Assembly (NCBI GenBank): GCA_012861695.1
Contig: JAAOOA010000399.1
Location: 9,562,147 to 9,626,146 of the forward strand
Origin: Trematomus loennbergii
Taxonomy: Eukaryota; Chordata; Actinopteri; Perciformes; Nototheniidae
Length of the DNA stretch: 64,000 nucleotides
Reading direction: 5' to 3'
In this document: piece by piece, positions 27,801 to 41,600 of the stretch
Layout of the letters: the number at the start of each line of letters is the position of its first letter
Numbering within the stretch: the first letter of the stretch is position 1
Position numbers and translations under genes: made by a program
Notes under the pieces: generated by a model
What the model saw: the letters and a program-made list of their open reading frames with translations, nothing else
The model's database searches: none
What the model was told of the DNA's origin: nothing

Positions 27801-29653
27801 AATGGGAAATTATTTAGACAAATTGCCATCAAACCTGTCTGGTGACAAATGTTTGGTAAACAGGCTTTGTTTTTAACAAACAAAATAAAAAAAGGTTTTC
27901 ATTTTCTGGCAATTAGTCTGAATAACCTTTATTTTAAACACATTACTTATCGTGACATTAGGTTAATATGTTTTATAAAACCACCCATACATGTCTTTCT
28001 GTTGTGTTAAGTTTATGCAGTCACGTCTCCTTCAAAATGTTTTCCCATCTGTATTTTCTAGCAGATTACATTTGTTTGGACATATTCCAGATATGCTTCT
28101 AATCAAAGTCCAAGAACAGAGGTGAACGGGGTTCAATGGGTTCGTCAAACAAAAACAACACTGTCACCTAGGAAACCAGTGCTTGAGTCCTTTTTAAACC
28201 AAAAGTAAAGAGTGATTTATTTTTCATTCATTCACATCTGTAAATAATGTAATAAAAAAAGTATTAAACACAACTACTTGTTTTTAAGCCAAACCTAACC
28301 AAGTCGTTTTTTTTTTTAATTTATTTTACAAAGCTAAACAAGGCTTTACTTGATGCGTTATTGGCAGAGCAGTTTAGCTGTATATGAACATTATTTCTTA
28401 GGAGACAGGGTTGGTTTCTGCTCTAAACTACAACACCTACTGCTTATGAAGAAAACCTTTAGGGAGAACAGTGTGTTTGCTTTGGGTTTATATTTTTAGA
28501 TCTTACCCAGCATGCCGATTCCCAGCATGAAGGCGTCCATCCCATAGGGCATCACTCTGGAGCGGCCTCTGGCTGAGCCTGTCGGCGTCATCACCTCCTT
28601 GGGCTGGGCTTTCTTACACTCCACCTAAAGCACAGGAAACCAACATTTATTAATCATTTTAATCAAAAATACAGCTAAAGACACAACTACACTTCCCCAA
28701 CTCTTAAACACAGGACACACCCTGGCAGAAAACTAAAAGCAGCTCAAACAAATGAAATATATTATTGATGATGTGCGTACCATTTTGTTGTTGATCTCAT
28801 GGAAGTGGATCTCACACACTTTCTCCACCACGTCTTCATTCTCAAAGGTGACAAAGCCAAAGCCTGGAAGACACACAAACAGAAACGTGACCTCTCTGAT
28901 TGTTTAGGTTCACGATGCCCTGCAGTTTGTGACAAAAACAACCCCATAATGTTTCGTAAAAGCACAGAATTTTTCCATTTAAATAAATCCTTACCAAGAC
29001 TATATTTTAACTCAAACATTTGACCAGATTTGTTATTCCAGAAATGTTTTCAAACCCTACAGTAGATACACTAAGACCGTCACAAGCTCTTTTTTACCCC
29101 ATAGAGCGTAACGCTGTCAGACCAGGCGTGGCGTTCCCTGTCAATCAAGCTGTTGGCATCAGACAGGACAAGGCGTGGTTCACCAAAAAAAACAAGCCTA
29201 GATTTACTGTCCTCTCCATTATCACACCCAATTTCTCTTACTCCACCCCACGCGTTCTCTTCTCCCCCTTTCCTTATGTCTCATTAAGTCACATCCTCGC
29301 CTGTTACGCTCCTGACCCCGCACCGCGACCCCCAGCAGGAGCCGCACTTCTGACTCGCTGAGAGAAGACAGAGATAAATTGCGTTCTATCCATTTAATTT
29401 GAGAAAAGAAAACTGCATTTTCTTCACCCAGTGCCTCTATCACGCTGTTTCTCCTTTCCTTTCTAAGGGGCATGTTGGTAGGTATCCTTACTTAGTGTGT
29501 CGGCACATATTAACATAGTGTGTGTGTGTATCATGACCTCACATACGTACCTCTGTGTCTGTTGGTTGTTTTGTCAAACATAAGCATGGCATCATCAACC
29601 TGCAAGAACAAAGCAAAGAATAGATGAGCTTCGACACACACACACACGCACAT

Positions 29654-29694
<41 letters not shown>

Positions 29695-32600
29695 CACACA
29701 CACATACACAGCATGGGGTGCCATTGTCCCTCTTTAGCATTTGACTAAGAGGGGAAAACAGATGGAGATTGTGGAAGGCAGAGGGAGGGGTGACAGGTGA
29801 CAAAGGAGGGACGAAAAGGAAGAATGAGAAATGAGGGGGGGGGGGGGAAAGACACTTTATAAAAATAAAATGAAATACAATCTATCAAGGTGAAAAATAA
29901 GTGACTGTTCCCCGCTCGCTGAGGGACATTCTTTCCCATTCTTTGCTGTCTTTCTCACAAACTCCTGTCCCTTCCCCCCCCCCTTTCACACTCGCTGTCT
30001 TTCTTTCCCCTCTCCACAAAGTTTACTATTCCCATGGAGACCCTGTAAAGAATTTCAATTAGAAGAAAAAGCCCCCCCCCCCCACTCTCTTCCCAACTAA
30101 TTTCAATGAAAAGAATGGAGGGAAACGAGGAAAAGTGAGAGAGAGAGAGAGAGAGAGAGAGCATGTGACAGAAAAGGAGAAGCTGATAAATTATGGGGTG
30201 ATAAAAAAAAAGATAGAAGGTGAAGTTTTGATGGAGAATAAATGAACATTTTGGATCAGAGACTGTAGAACAAAGTGAACCGAGGTCTTTGTCAACACGC
30301 TCGCCTTTCATTCTTCTTGTCCCTCCACTTTCCTTTTTGCACTCACTCCACTGCCCTATTCATATTCCTCCTCCTCCCCCATTTCTCTCTCCCTCCCTCA
30401 CTTGTCCTTCACTGGCAGCAAAGTTAGCAGCTTCTGCTAAAGCTCTGACGTTGTGAGGTGAGAGAGAAGCCAAGGCCTGGGATCTCTGTGAAAATGCTGT
30501 GTTTTTTTATGTCATTTGAATGTATTGTGACAACATTTACAAAAATCTGCAGCACAGATCTCCCTACTTTACATGGAGACATGTGGAGTATGACTACATG
30601 TCTATTTTCATTAGGCAGCGTGCACTGTAACTCAAACCGGGGTAACATGAGTGGCAGAGACCGTCCGATTTCTGACCTTTACTTCAGATGATAAACACAT
30701 CCTAGTTGCGAGTGAAAGGTTTTTAGATATTCCTCTCCAAATGATGATCAGGGAGAGGATCAAGGTTGCCTCGACACCCTCCTTGAACCTTTTAACTCTC
30801 ATCCTGGTCAACATATAGCTCGGCCACACACACACACCCAGAGCACCCCCCCCTCTCTCTGTCCTTCATTCAGATTTTACCCCCCTCCTTCTCCTTCTCT
30901 CATCTCATGCTTTCCACCCTTCCGGTCGCCCAAACTCAATGACACAGCAGAGGGTCGGGGAAACAGGACAGTAAGTAGACAGCTGCGAGCCAACATGTTA
31001 TCATAAGAGTAGAGTTACACGCACAGCTAGCCCTCCTGTTAGCATTAGCAGCGTCTATTCTGGAAGGGATGTTTAGCGCAGCCAGTTCGAGGAGCTTTTG
31101 AGCGCCGAAGCCAGAGAGAAAAGACAATATGCCGTGCTAACGTTGTTCACCTCATTGTCTTTCATTTGAACACAATGGTGTGCAGGCTTGAGAAATATCC
31201 CGTCACGTGTGCGAGCCTATGCTTTGGTCGCACACCAGCCTCTGGCCCTTGCCAAAACCAATAAGAAGACGATCTCCGATGTCCACTGCCCGGGGTGCTG
31301 TAAGACAATCTGATTGGATAGCTGTGGGGGTCTGAGATTGGCTTAGCAGCAGATCAGTCGCTAACTAGTCCGCATGCATGCAGAGAGTGAAGAAAAGTTA
31401 AGGTCATATTCTCATGAAGTTCTGGTGTACCTTTAAAAACATGGCTCAGCTGTGATCATGCGCAGATCTTTTCCTAGAGCCCCATTAAAAATATCCAGTT
31501 CTTAGTGAAGCGTGCAGCTATTGTCCGAAGCGTTTGCTGACAAGTCCATTACACTTTCTGCGAGATTATGAAAGGTGGCATTCACATTTTTTCCCCCTTC
31601 TGTCTCCTCACATCTCCCTCTTTCATTCTTTCCTCTCTCTCCGGCCATCTCTCTCTAAACAGGCCAGCAGACAAAGTGTTCAGTCAAGCCTCATAATCGC
31701 CAGCTCACATGGGTGAGTGGAGTCCCAACTTTTCCCGTCTGCCCTGTCCATGCTGCATTTTTCATCTTATCCACTCCTTCATTTGCTTTCTGCTCTGGCC
31801 TATTCTCTCAGTAGATTTTAGAGAAGAGGGATTTTAATGGTAGTTTTCCATGCAAGGTACTTCCAGGAATGCAGTGCACGGTAGAAGGATAAAAAGCGTG
31901 AAAACAGGGATTTCCTTTGGGTTTAACATAATTGACATGATAATTATCAAATAATCTCACTGTTTTTAGTAGTTTAAACACAGGCTCTCAAGCTAAAAAT
32001 AGAGGAAGGTGTTCTTAACCCACACCAGACTTTATCCTACAAACATGGCTGTTGTAGTCCTATTGGCTTGAGGGATATTCAACAACAGGAGCTCAGAGTT
32101 AGGAAACCGCACATTAATGCATGCCTTTAGGTTTCAGTCCAAAACACCTGATGTGTCAACATAGCAGCCATTTCAGTACGGTCCGATGAAGTTTGTGTAG
32201 GTGCGTCTTCACAAGTACACTCCAAAATAAATAAACCACAGCAGATATCAAAGAGTTTCAGAAAATGCATAGTGCATTCTGTGTTTTCCTTTACAAGGCG
32301 GAGCCACAGTATGAAAATAAACAGGACGCCGAGTCTTACTCCATCCTAACCTGCACCTTGTAACCAGGCTCAGATAATAAACAAGAAATACCTCCCGCTC
32401 AGCAGGAATGCACTGTGGGATTGGCGCTATCCATGATACAGCTTTGGTCTCACGTGTCCAAACAGTCCAAATATTCCCTCATCCTGCGGAGGGAGTGTTG
32501 TCTTAGATATGAGCGTCTGTGATCACCAGGGAGAGCTGTTTCGCCACAGAGCTGCCATTTTATAAAATCACAAACATGTCACAACATGCACCTTACAATG

Positions 32601-35600
32601 AATTCTTAAAGTGTGAAGGTCACACGTGTGATCCAAGACAACCAGGACCCACATCACAGATTTATAAGTGAATTTGAACACCTCAAATATGGTTAACAAG
32701 AGTCAGAGGCCAACTGAGAGAAAACACAGCTACACACACGGCAGAAGGAGGTTGGTGCTATTAATTTCTTCCAATCCATTAGGCCTACATTCTGAAGCGA
32801 TGTTTAATTTCGGACTATTTTTATAGCTTACACCAACAACAGCACAGCCACACACTTAAGTGTTTGTGACAACTGGATCGCTGGCTGTGAGTCTTGCAGT
32901 CTGCACAAATGTATGCAAGCTTGCCTCCCATGGCAGCCATGCCACTGTCACACTTTCATGCACGCACACACCCTTCTTTCCATTCATGCAAATGCACACT
33001 CCTTAGACATTTTGTTTTTTAAAGGAAACAAAAAAAAAACACTGGATTACAGTGGGACAATGGGCGAAAGCAGGTCACCACGGCAACAAGCTGAGAGCAG
33101 GGTGTGTGTATGTGGGACGGGAGGGTGTCTGAGGTAGTGATTTGGGGTAAGGTGGGGGCGGTCGGGGGGGTTTGTTACAGGAGCAGCTGTTGCATGTGAT
33201 TAGTTCATACTGAAGAGTCTGGACTCAAACACTCCCCAGCCTCCCAAAGTGGAGCTGGATAAAAAGTAACCCAACATGTCACGCATGATGGACACTTTCA
33301 TACGTTTATGGCTCATCAGATGGCTGTTTTCCCCTTTCATAGCCGCTCTTTCCTCCTCACTATCTCAACATTCCTACTTTTCTCTGCCCTTCAACCCCTC
33401 GGAGCTCCCCTCCCTCTCTCTCTACAGGGGGTTGCTTCTTCCCTTTCAGACCCCCGCCATCTCCCTCTCCTCCTCCCCTCCTCTTGCTGCTTTTTTTTTC
33501 TTCCTGCCTCTCCCCGGCCACTCATCTGTCTCCACAGCATGTGTTTGCCTTTCACCAAATTTCATTCAAAGGAGCTGAACAGGACAAATGGAGAAGCCAA
33601 AAACACTGAAAATGTGATTATAAAAGAGCAAAACAGCTAACAAAAGAGATAAACTAACAGACTAACTAATACTGAAGATGCACACAATCAATGAGCCAAC
33701 AGGACTTTCCTTTGTTTTAGTTATTTCTGTTCTCTTTTCCTTTAAATGATTGCTGTTGTAAATTAGGCCGCTTTTGCAGTATTGTGTCTCAACTCAAATG
33801 AAAAGCGGGCAAATAATATAAAAACGGGCAAGTAAAGCTTTGGGGAAGCTGAGAGATGTGAAAGGTATAAGGATTACTGATTAATATAATATATCAAAGA
33901 TGGACACAATGTTATAGCTGTGTTTCCCAACAAGGGTACCCCAGAGGCTACTTCTGCTGTTGCCAGGGGTATGTGGAGAAATTGTGGAGTAGATTGTGAA
34001 GTAATTTGATCAAATTGAAATGTTGATGTCATATAATGGTTGAAATTGTGAACATAAGCTAATAGCAATGGATGAACGGTTTAAATAGTTAGTTAGTGGA
34101 TTGAAATAGCTAATGAAAGAAATTGTAAACAGATAAGAGTGATTGTTAAACTGTTGAAATAGTTAACTTGTGGACAAATGATTGAAATAGCTTAATGGTA
34201 AATGGTTTAAACTGTGAATATTAGCTAATAGTATTGACTAAATGGCGGAAATAGTTAGCTACTGGACAAACTATTGAGATTTCTAAAAGGAAAATGGTTG
34301 AAATTGTGAGCTAAATAAAGTTAGCTAAAGAGCTAAAAAAGTTAGCTAGGGAAAAACAATTCAAATAGCTTAAGCTCTGATGGTAAACAAAGTGAAACCG
34401 GCTCTTCTGCAGCTGCAGGTATAAATGCAATCTAACTAAATCCACCTGAAAAAACAGTTTAATTGTATAAAGAAAATATTGTAACATTCAGTATCATATC
34501 CACCATCATATCATTATTAGTTGATGTGAACAGATTTGTAACGTGATGTCGGGGGGGTGTTTATGAGGGGATGGTTTAGTTCAGTGTGACACAAAAGGTA
34601 GGAAAGCGCAGCACTAGAGATGTAAAAGGGAATGGCTACAAATAGATACCAGCTTTGTGTATAGTATATATATAGTATACCTTTCCAAACTGGTCGAAGT
34701 AATGCTTCACATCTTCGATGGTGGTATTGACTGACAGTCCTCCGACAAAGATCTTCTTTGTCCTGGTCACCAGCTAGCAACACAGAAGGAGAAGAAGAAG
34801 AAGAAGGCATCGTTTACCACTAATCACATTAGGCAGGGGGTGGATGTTGGTGATAAAGAGACTTTGTGTTTGTTGGCGTTTATTTAATCTCAGGGGTTTC
34901 TGAAAGCTCTTCTGAGCATTCAACCTAATTCACTTCAGTTTAAGATCTTTTACATGTAGGGTTTGGAGGGGTGAGCGTGCATACAGGTAACCTCTGTGTG
35001 TAGGCATCCATATGTGTGTGTGCCAGGACAAACATTAGTGTTAGTGTGTGAGTGCTTGTGTGTGTGTTTAAGATGTTGGCTGCTGACGGTCGGGGGTTGG
35101 GTAGGGTCAGGGTATTGGGTCACGGTGTCAGGCTGGACAAGGGGATTGCAGCTCTTCTTTGGTAATTTGCCTGACTCTAATCCCAGCCAATCAGGGCTGA
35201 GTGATGAGCAGTGACACATGACATCATCACTACGACTACTCGCCATTAACTCCTTCAGGGTGCACTCACCTTAGGCTGAGCCCGGCGGGAAACGCCACCT
35301 TGGGGTCGATCTGTAGAGGAGAGATAAGTTAGGATGAGATTTAAAGAGGAAACGATAAAACATGTCCGTCCTTTTCTGTAATGAGCCACACAATCCCAGG
35401 CATCCTGCTGTGGATTTAAATGAAGTTCTGATGTTTGATGAACTGTGACGATTGTGATAGGCCGGCGTATTACAGATATTAAGGGATTCTATTAGAAGTG
35501 AGATTTATTTGAAGTGAGCTTAACAATCCTAATGTTTGTAGACGCACTGCTCTTATAATATTCATGATAACTGCAAGATAAACACATTTTTATAAACAAA

Positions 35601-38600
35601 CAAAAACAAATGTCTTTAAATACTCATTATCTGGCCTTATTGAAACCAATTGTAAGCATCAAAGTGGTAAGCCTTCCGTTTGCCCCAAACTGGGATTTCA
35701 TAACGGTACAAATGCAATGTTATCAAACCAAAGGAAGGAAATATCTCATATGTCAAATGATGGTGACATGTAGTACATTTATTTTGGAAACAATGCCCAT
35801 CACAGTTCCTCAATGTCAAAGGGGATGTCTTTGAATGTCTATGTTAAGTTAAATTATATAAAACCGAGAAATAATTTTTGCATGATTAATTACTTTAAAG
35901 GTAGGGTAGGTAAGAATGGAGAAACCAGCTGGAGTGCGCTAGAATTTGAAAGTACGCAGCCGAAAAAAATCTGCCCCTTCCTTCAGACTTCCTTACAGAG
36001 CCCCTCCTCCAACACACACGAACGCGCACATGACCAATGAGGGCACGAGATAAGTTTGTGCACGAGATGGAAGGCTGACAGGCAGGTAGGCCATCCAGTT
36101 ATTTTAGCCGAGCCGGCTAAAATGATTGGTCGTGCTTTTTACAGCGCCACGGCTTCCACAGATGAATTTTTTATGTATTTATTGTCAAACATTTAATATT
36201 TCATTGCTATCGGGATGTTAAGAGCATTCCATGGAATATAACAAAAAGTGTTTCTGAAGTGAATTACCTACCCCACCTTTAATGATTAATCGATTACCAA
36301 AATATTTCCCATTTTCTTCTGTCAACCAACAAATTGATTAGTAGGCCAATCGATGCAGCTCGGTTGCATGGCTAGGCACGAGTACATGTACATTATTTAT
36401 TTCGTATGTTTTGTAACTAAGACCCCAAACAGAGTGTCTTTTCTTGAAAACATGTTTTTGAGCTGCTAATGGCTCAGGGTTTCCATAACCTCAAACAAAT
36501 ATTGCTGTTAAAAAAAGGTTCAACTGTAGAACAAATATTTTCCCCGTCTTTTCTGAGACTGCAAGGTATATTTCTTCTTACCCAGACAACCGCCATTACA
36601 GCTTAAGTACCTTTAAGCAAAGACACCAAAACTCTACCTTTCCGGATATGATGTTCAGTGGCTGATCCTGGGCATGTGTACACAGCATTTTGCTCTGGGC
36701 ATCAATGAACTATCACACTGTTAACTAACTAGAATTACAACACAGAGTCTCTAAGTCTGAAGCTATCTGAAGGCCTGCATGTCCAGAAATAGAACGTATG
36801 CTAATCTACCAGTATGTATAGTAGGCCCTTGTTTATGCAAGCCCCAAAAAATCCAAACACACCAGCCAAACAAACAGGCGTATGGAACAAAATACACAGT
36901 GAGACGTGAATACGTACATTCTCTAAATTGTGCTTAGCGACAAACTAAAAGCATTTGTATCCACAAACTAGAAAGAGCAGGGCAGTCTAGCATCTAAAAT
37001 GAGCATAACACATTCTGAATACATTTTATACGGATATATGTTTTTTCTAAATCTCACATCCAGACAGCCTCCATTTTGGATTAGTAAATTTGACTGTATC
37101 CATATTTCTCCCAAGTGGAATGTCTCAGCAGTGGTCAAGGTTAGAGATAAAATTAGAAGCAAATGAGTTTTGAATGTGCTGGCCTTTTAATAATGCTAAA
37201 TATGCAAAGCCTAGCCTGGCATTTTAAATTTGTGAGGAATCTTGTGTTATTCTCACTCAAGCTGACACGAGAGATGATTTTAGGTCACAGGACCTTGTAG
37301 TGTATTATGGTCTTAGAGTTCCATCTTTATTCTAATAATTGGATGTGAAGCAAAAGCCCTTGTGTCTCACACAGCCGCAATCAGAGGTATTGAATTGATA
37401 TTGGCAACTAAAAGAGAGCCTATCAAATGGCCAGAAATATGCACTTATAATGTGAACAATAAAAGCGAGCGTGTTCATTCAATATTCTACCAATCCTTTC
37501 ATCTCTTTGCTGTGATGAATCCCTGCTTTTGATGACAAGTCTACAGACTAAAATATCCTTCGAGGACCTTTAAGTACCACATATTTAACACTGCTTGGAG
37601 AGCTCGGCCGCTGTGTAACTAAGATGCAGCTGCAGCGTCCTTGGAAGGGATTGCAGAAGGTCTTTGCACCTTGAAGTGGGGCACAAAGACGAGAGGAGTC
37701 ATGTCACCTCCAGCTGGTCTGAGCACAAAGACAAAGGTGACAAGGACACGCAAAGCCACTAGCGGCTATTGGCAACAGCAGTGCAACAACAGAGCGCACT
37801 CACAAACAATGACCACACTACAGCGTTTCTTACAGGATCTGCGCTTAGTGGCCCAATGTAATATAATAGATGTGTAGTGGCTTCATACTCTATGATTACC
37901 AGCACAGTGACCTTTGTATCACTCGCTTTTCATCAGAGAAATGACACAAATACTGTAGAGGGCTAGTATAGATCTAGCCATTTCTCTATACAACAGCACA
38001 ACAGAAGCAAGACACGAAAAAGAAAGGAGAATCTGCAGTGACCTCTAAAAAATAACACAACAGCAGAATCACACTAATACACAAGGCAGCAATGTGACTA
38101 TTCAGGATAAAATATTGTGCTGCAATATAATCAAAAACGCATATAAACTTTAGAAAAAAGCCCAGGTGTGGTTGGGAAAAAAACATTTAAACCAAACTAG
38201 AGGACAGGTGTTACCCTGAGGCCATTGTGCTGCGCAGACACAGACCGTGAGCTGACAATGACAGCAGTCACAAACCAACTCTCACATTAGACTAGACTGC
38301 AGTCACGTACAATGAAAACTGTAGAATATCAACCTAAAATCTGTTTTCACAAGCGGATAATACAAACACAACAAGAATCCTAATCACTAAGTTTCACTAA
38401 ATAGTATAATCACCGCATGTCGTGATTTAGAAATCAGTCCCCTTCCAATGTGTCATTGTAAGATGCAGTTGTTCTTTACTTTTGCTTGGAAACAGTTATT
38501 TACTCTAAGGCTCAACTACCAGTGTTGGACAAGGCTGGACAATAAATCACTTTTTATAGCCGGTATCAGTAGAAAAATCACATAATGTAACCATGCTTCC

Positions 38601-41600
38601 TTCTTTTATTGGTACCCTCGTGCTAGTTCAATTTTAATTTGTTAAACCAATGAATGTTGGAAACAATTTCCTTTAATTTTTTTCCCCCAACAAATAATTT
38701 AAAGTAATATCTTTATTTTGATCTTGTACGACTTTATCAAATATTTGTTCTCTTATTGTGCAGGCCCAATGTAGACATCATATCCCAAAATTAAACTTTA
38801 TTAAAACGTCAAATAAAATAAAATGTTTTGATCAAATTGCTGGATTTGTTCGGCTTATCCAGCGAATGAAACACCTGACAAATCATGATGCGTCATCACA
38901 TCAATGCGATGTTATCAGGGCAATTAAAGGGAAAGATCCCGTTGTATAAACTGTGTAGAGAAATAGGTAAAAAAATGTATGTCTCATGGTTATTTTATCA
39001 AAAATGTGCACCCTAATATCACATGTTATCAAAACACCAATATGTCATAGCTTTCAAATCATCAAGAGCTCTTAGTCTAAAAATAAAGAAGGTTACCAAC
39101 TATACTAGGTTAGGCCTAATGGAGTATCTGTAGTAGTGCTACTACCGCTACAGTCATGCCATGCTGTTAAAAATCATTCCACTTCAGCGACATAACAGAA
39201 TATATCTAACATGTGATTTCTACATCCGGCTGTACTCGGACAAAGGCTATAATAAATGAAAACTAAAGCATCTATCAGACTGGCGGATTAGCCTTGAGGA
39301 AGACAGATAGGCCACAAAGCAAAAGGTAAAAGGACTTAGCCAGGTCACTGTTTGCAACACTCAGAAATAGCTCTTCGGGGCTTGACATTTGAGAAGTCTT
39401 AATCAACACAGTGGGGAAAATGTATCCACTGGTGAATTAAAGTTGCTCTTTCCAGACTGACGAGGAAGAGTTATGACTGAGTGTTCGTGAAATGGTCTGA
39501 CTAACATCCTGCTTCATGACATCCAACCTCCGCTCAATCTAAGCAGCACAGTGACGGCAGAGCCTACGATATGATTTTAGTGGTTTAGCTTTGAAGACTA
39601 ATCTACGACCAATAGTCACCTCACGTGGCCCAGCGCGTCCAACAGTGTAACAAACTGAAAAAACAAAAATAGGACGTCAAATCGATAGATAGGGAAATAG
39701 AGGGAGAGAGAGAGAGAAGGAGAGTTAAGATGAGAAAGCACAGGGAGAAAGGAAAGGCATTCATTTGGAGTCGGCCATGAGAAAGTGGGCCTGTCCAGTG
39801 TAACGGTGCAGCAGGGCCGTCCCAGCAGGCAGCCCCTCTGATTTCATTAATTAACAGGACAAAGAGTACAAAACAGATGGGCCCGTTGAGGAACTGGGGC
39901 TCCCGAGCTACCCTTTACAGGCACACATATACATACGCACTCACTCACAGTCCCTCGCAAAATGTAGCACAAACATAAACACCAACACATGTACATAGTG
40001 ACACATACATGTAATTAAAAGGGCAAAAAATAAAGAACAAACCAACTCACAACAAGTGTATTGCCATCACAAAGTCACATATAGACCTTTAAGGCCAACT
40101 CATTCTTGCAACAAAATGGCAAACACTGATGAAAAGGCACCACAGGCTGTCCCATTATGAAGATATAATCAATATAAGCTAAACAAAAAGCTATAAACAG
40201 AAAAGGAGACAAAAGGACTTTGGCATGTCAATGCATGCACGCAGAGAGAGCGAGAGACTCGGTTTGGGCTCAGGCCAGCGGGGTCAATCTGCACAGCTGA
40301 ACAATGGCACAGTAATTAGTTAACGAAGCTCACTAATGAGGATCCCCCCCCCCCCAAAACTCAAACCAAACCCCAACCGTGTAACCTTACTAGGGCGCCT
40401 GGCCAGGACGAGTGTATATCGTGACAATAGGGGGGGTGGGGTTGCGGAGAGAACCCTGGATCCACCTTCAGAGCAGGACCAGGCTTTATCCCCTGATCTG
40501 AAGCCACGCATGGACGTTCGGAAGTTCAATCCAGTTTGTTTCCCTCAATCGGATTAGTTGCCTTACAGATCTATACTAATTACAGCACGGGAAGCTGGGC
40601 CTGCCTCGCTCTCCTCTCCTCCACCTTCTCCATCCCCCATCTCCAGTTCTGTCCACGTCAGCACAAACAGCTAATCTCCAGTCAGGAGCGAGGAGCCGGT
40701 GCTAGCATCTAAACTCTCCACTAACCAGGTGATTTAGACTGTGGTGACAATGGTGGACAGAGGCTTACATTATGTTGTTACAGTGCAGAGCTAAAGCAGC
40801 TAAATTAGCACCATGCTGATGACCACCACTGCACCTTCACAGACGACGGTGAGAAAAGCAGCAATTACCACCTACTGTAACACATTTGGAAAGAGGGCAG
40901 TCCTGTTTACTTGGTGTAAAAGGGAAAAAAAAAATCTTCTGCATGTTTCCTATTTTTACAATTCCTTCTTATAAAAGGTGTTTTCATTTTATTGGCGTTA
41001 CACTTGGATGAGGAGATATGTTTGGATAAGTACTAATAACAATTAGTATGTCATCCCACACAACTAGCAAAGCAATCTCAGGTATTTCTTACTTCACTGT
41101 AAACATGGCTAAAGAAATACAATTACAATCATAAGATTTAAACTACACAATAATACAATCATGTTTTTGCCGGACAAATTCACATAAACAACCCTCTGTC
41201 TCATCTGCAAACTCTAACGCTGTAACTAGTCTATACAATTTATAACTCGCTAAAATCTGATATCACCTTTTTCTGAAAGAATGAGAAGACGTGGCATTAC
41301 GGCTCTCCTCTTTTCTTCCCGGTCAATTATTTCCTCGGAGAAAACAAATACCAGTTGTGCCCTTTTTCTCTGTCCAGAGAAAAACGACAGCACACTACTG
41401 CCCTTAGGCTACACTCTACCCCGGCAGGAAATCTAACCTCCTACCAAAACAAAAACCTCCCTCTAATAACAATAGACAACCTCTTTCATTTTTGCTTTTG
41501 AATTCTTCTTAGGCCCACAGGTATTGACTTATATTCAATCAGTGTTCAGTTTGTTGCTAATGTTGATACAACAATTCTTCAACTAAAAGGCCTGTAAATG

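Noticed and set aside
29222..29473. Minus-strand ORF between msi1 exons 7 and 8
   Set aside because: Intron sequence. It overlaps an opposite-strand ORF, and neither has a domain.
40320..40557. Open frames on both strands near C/G runs in msi1 intron 4 as a cassette exon
   Set aside because: There is no similarity to Musashi, and the composition is driven by homopolymers. The possible donor GTAAGG has no matching acceptor that keeps frame.
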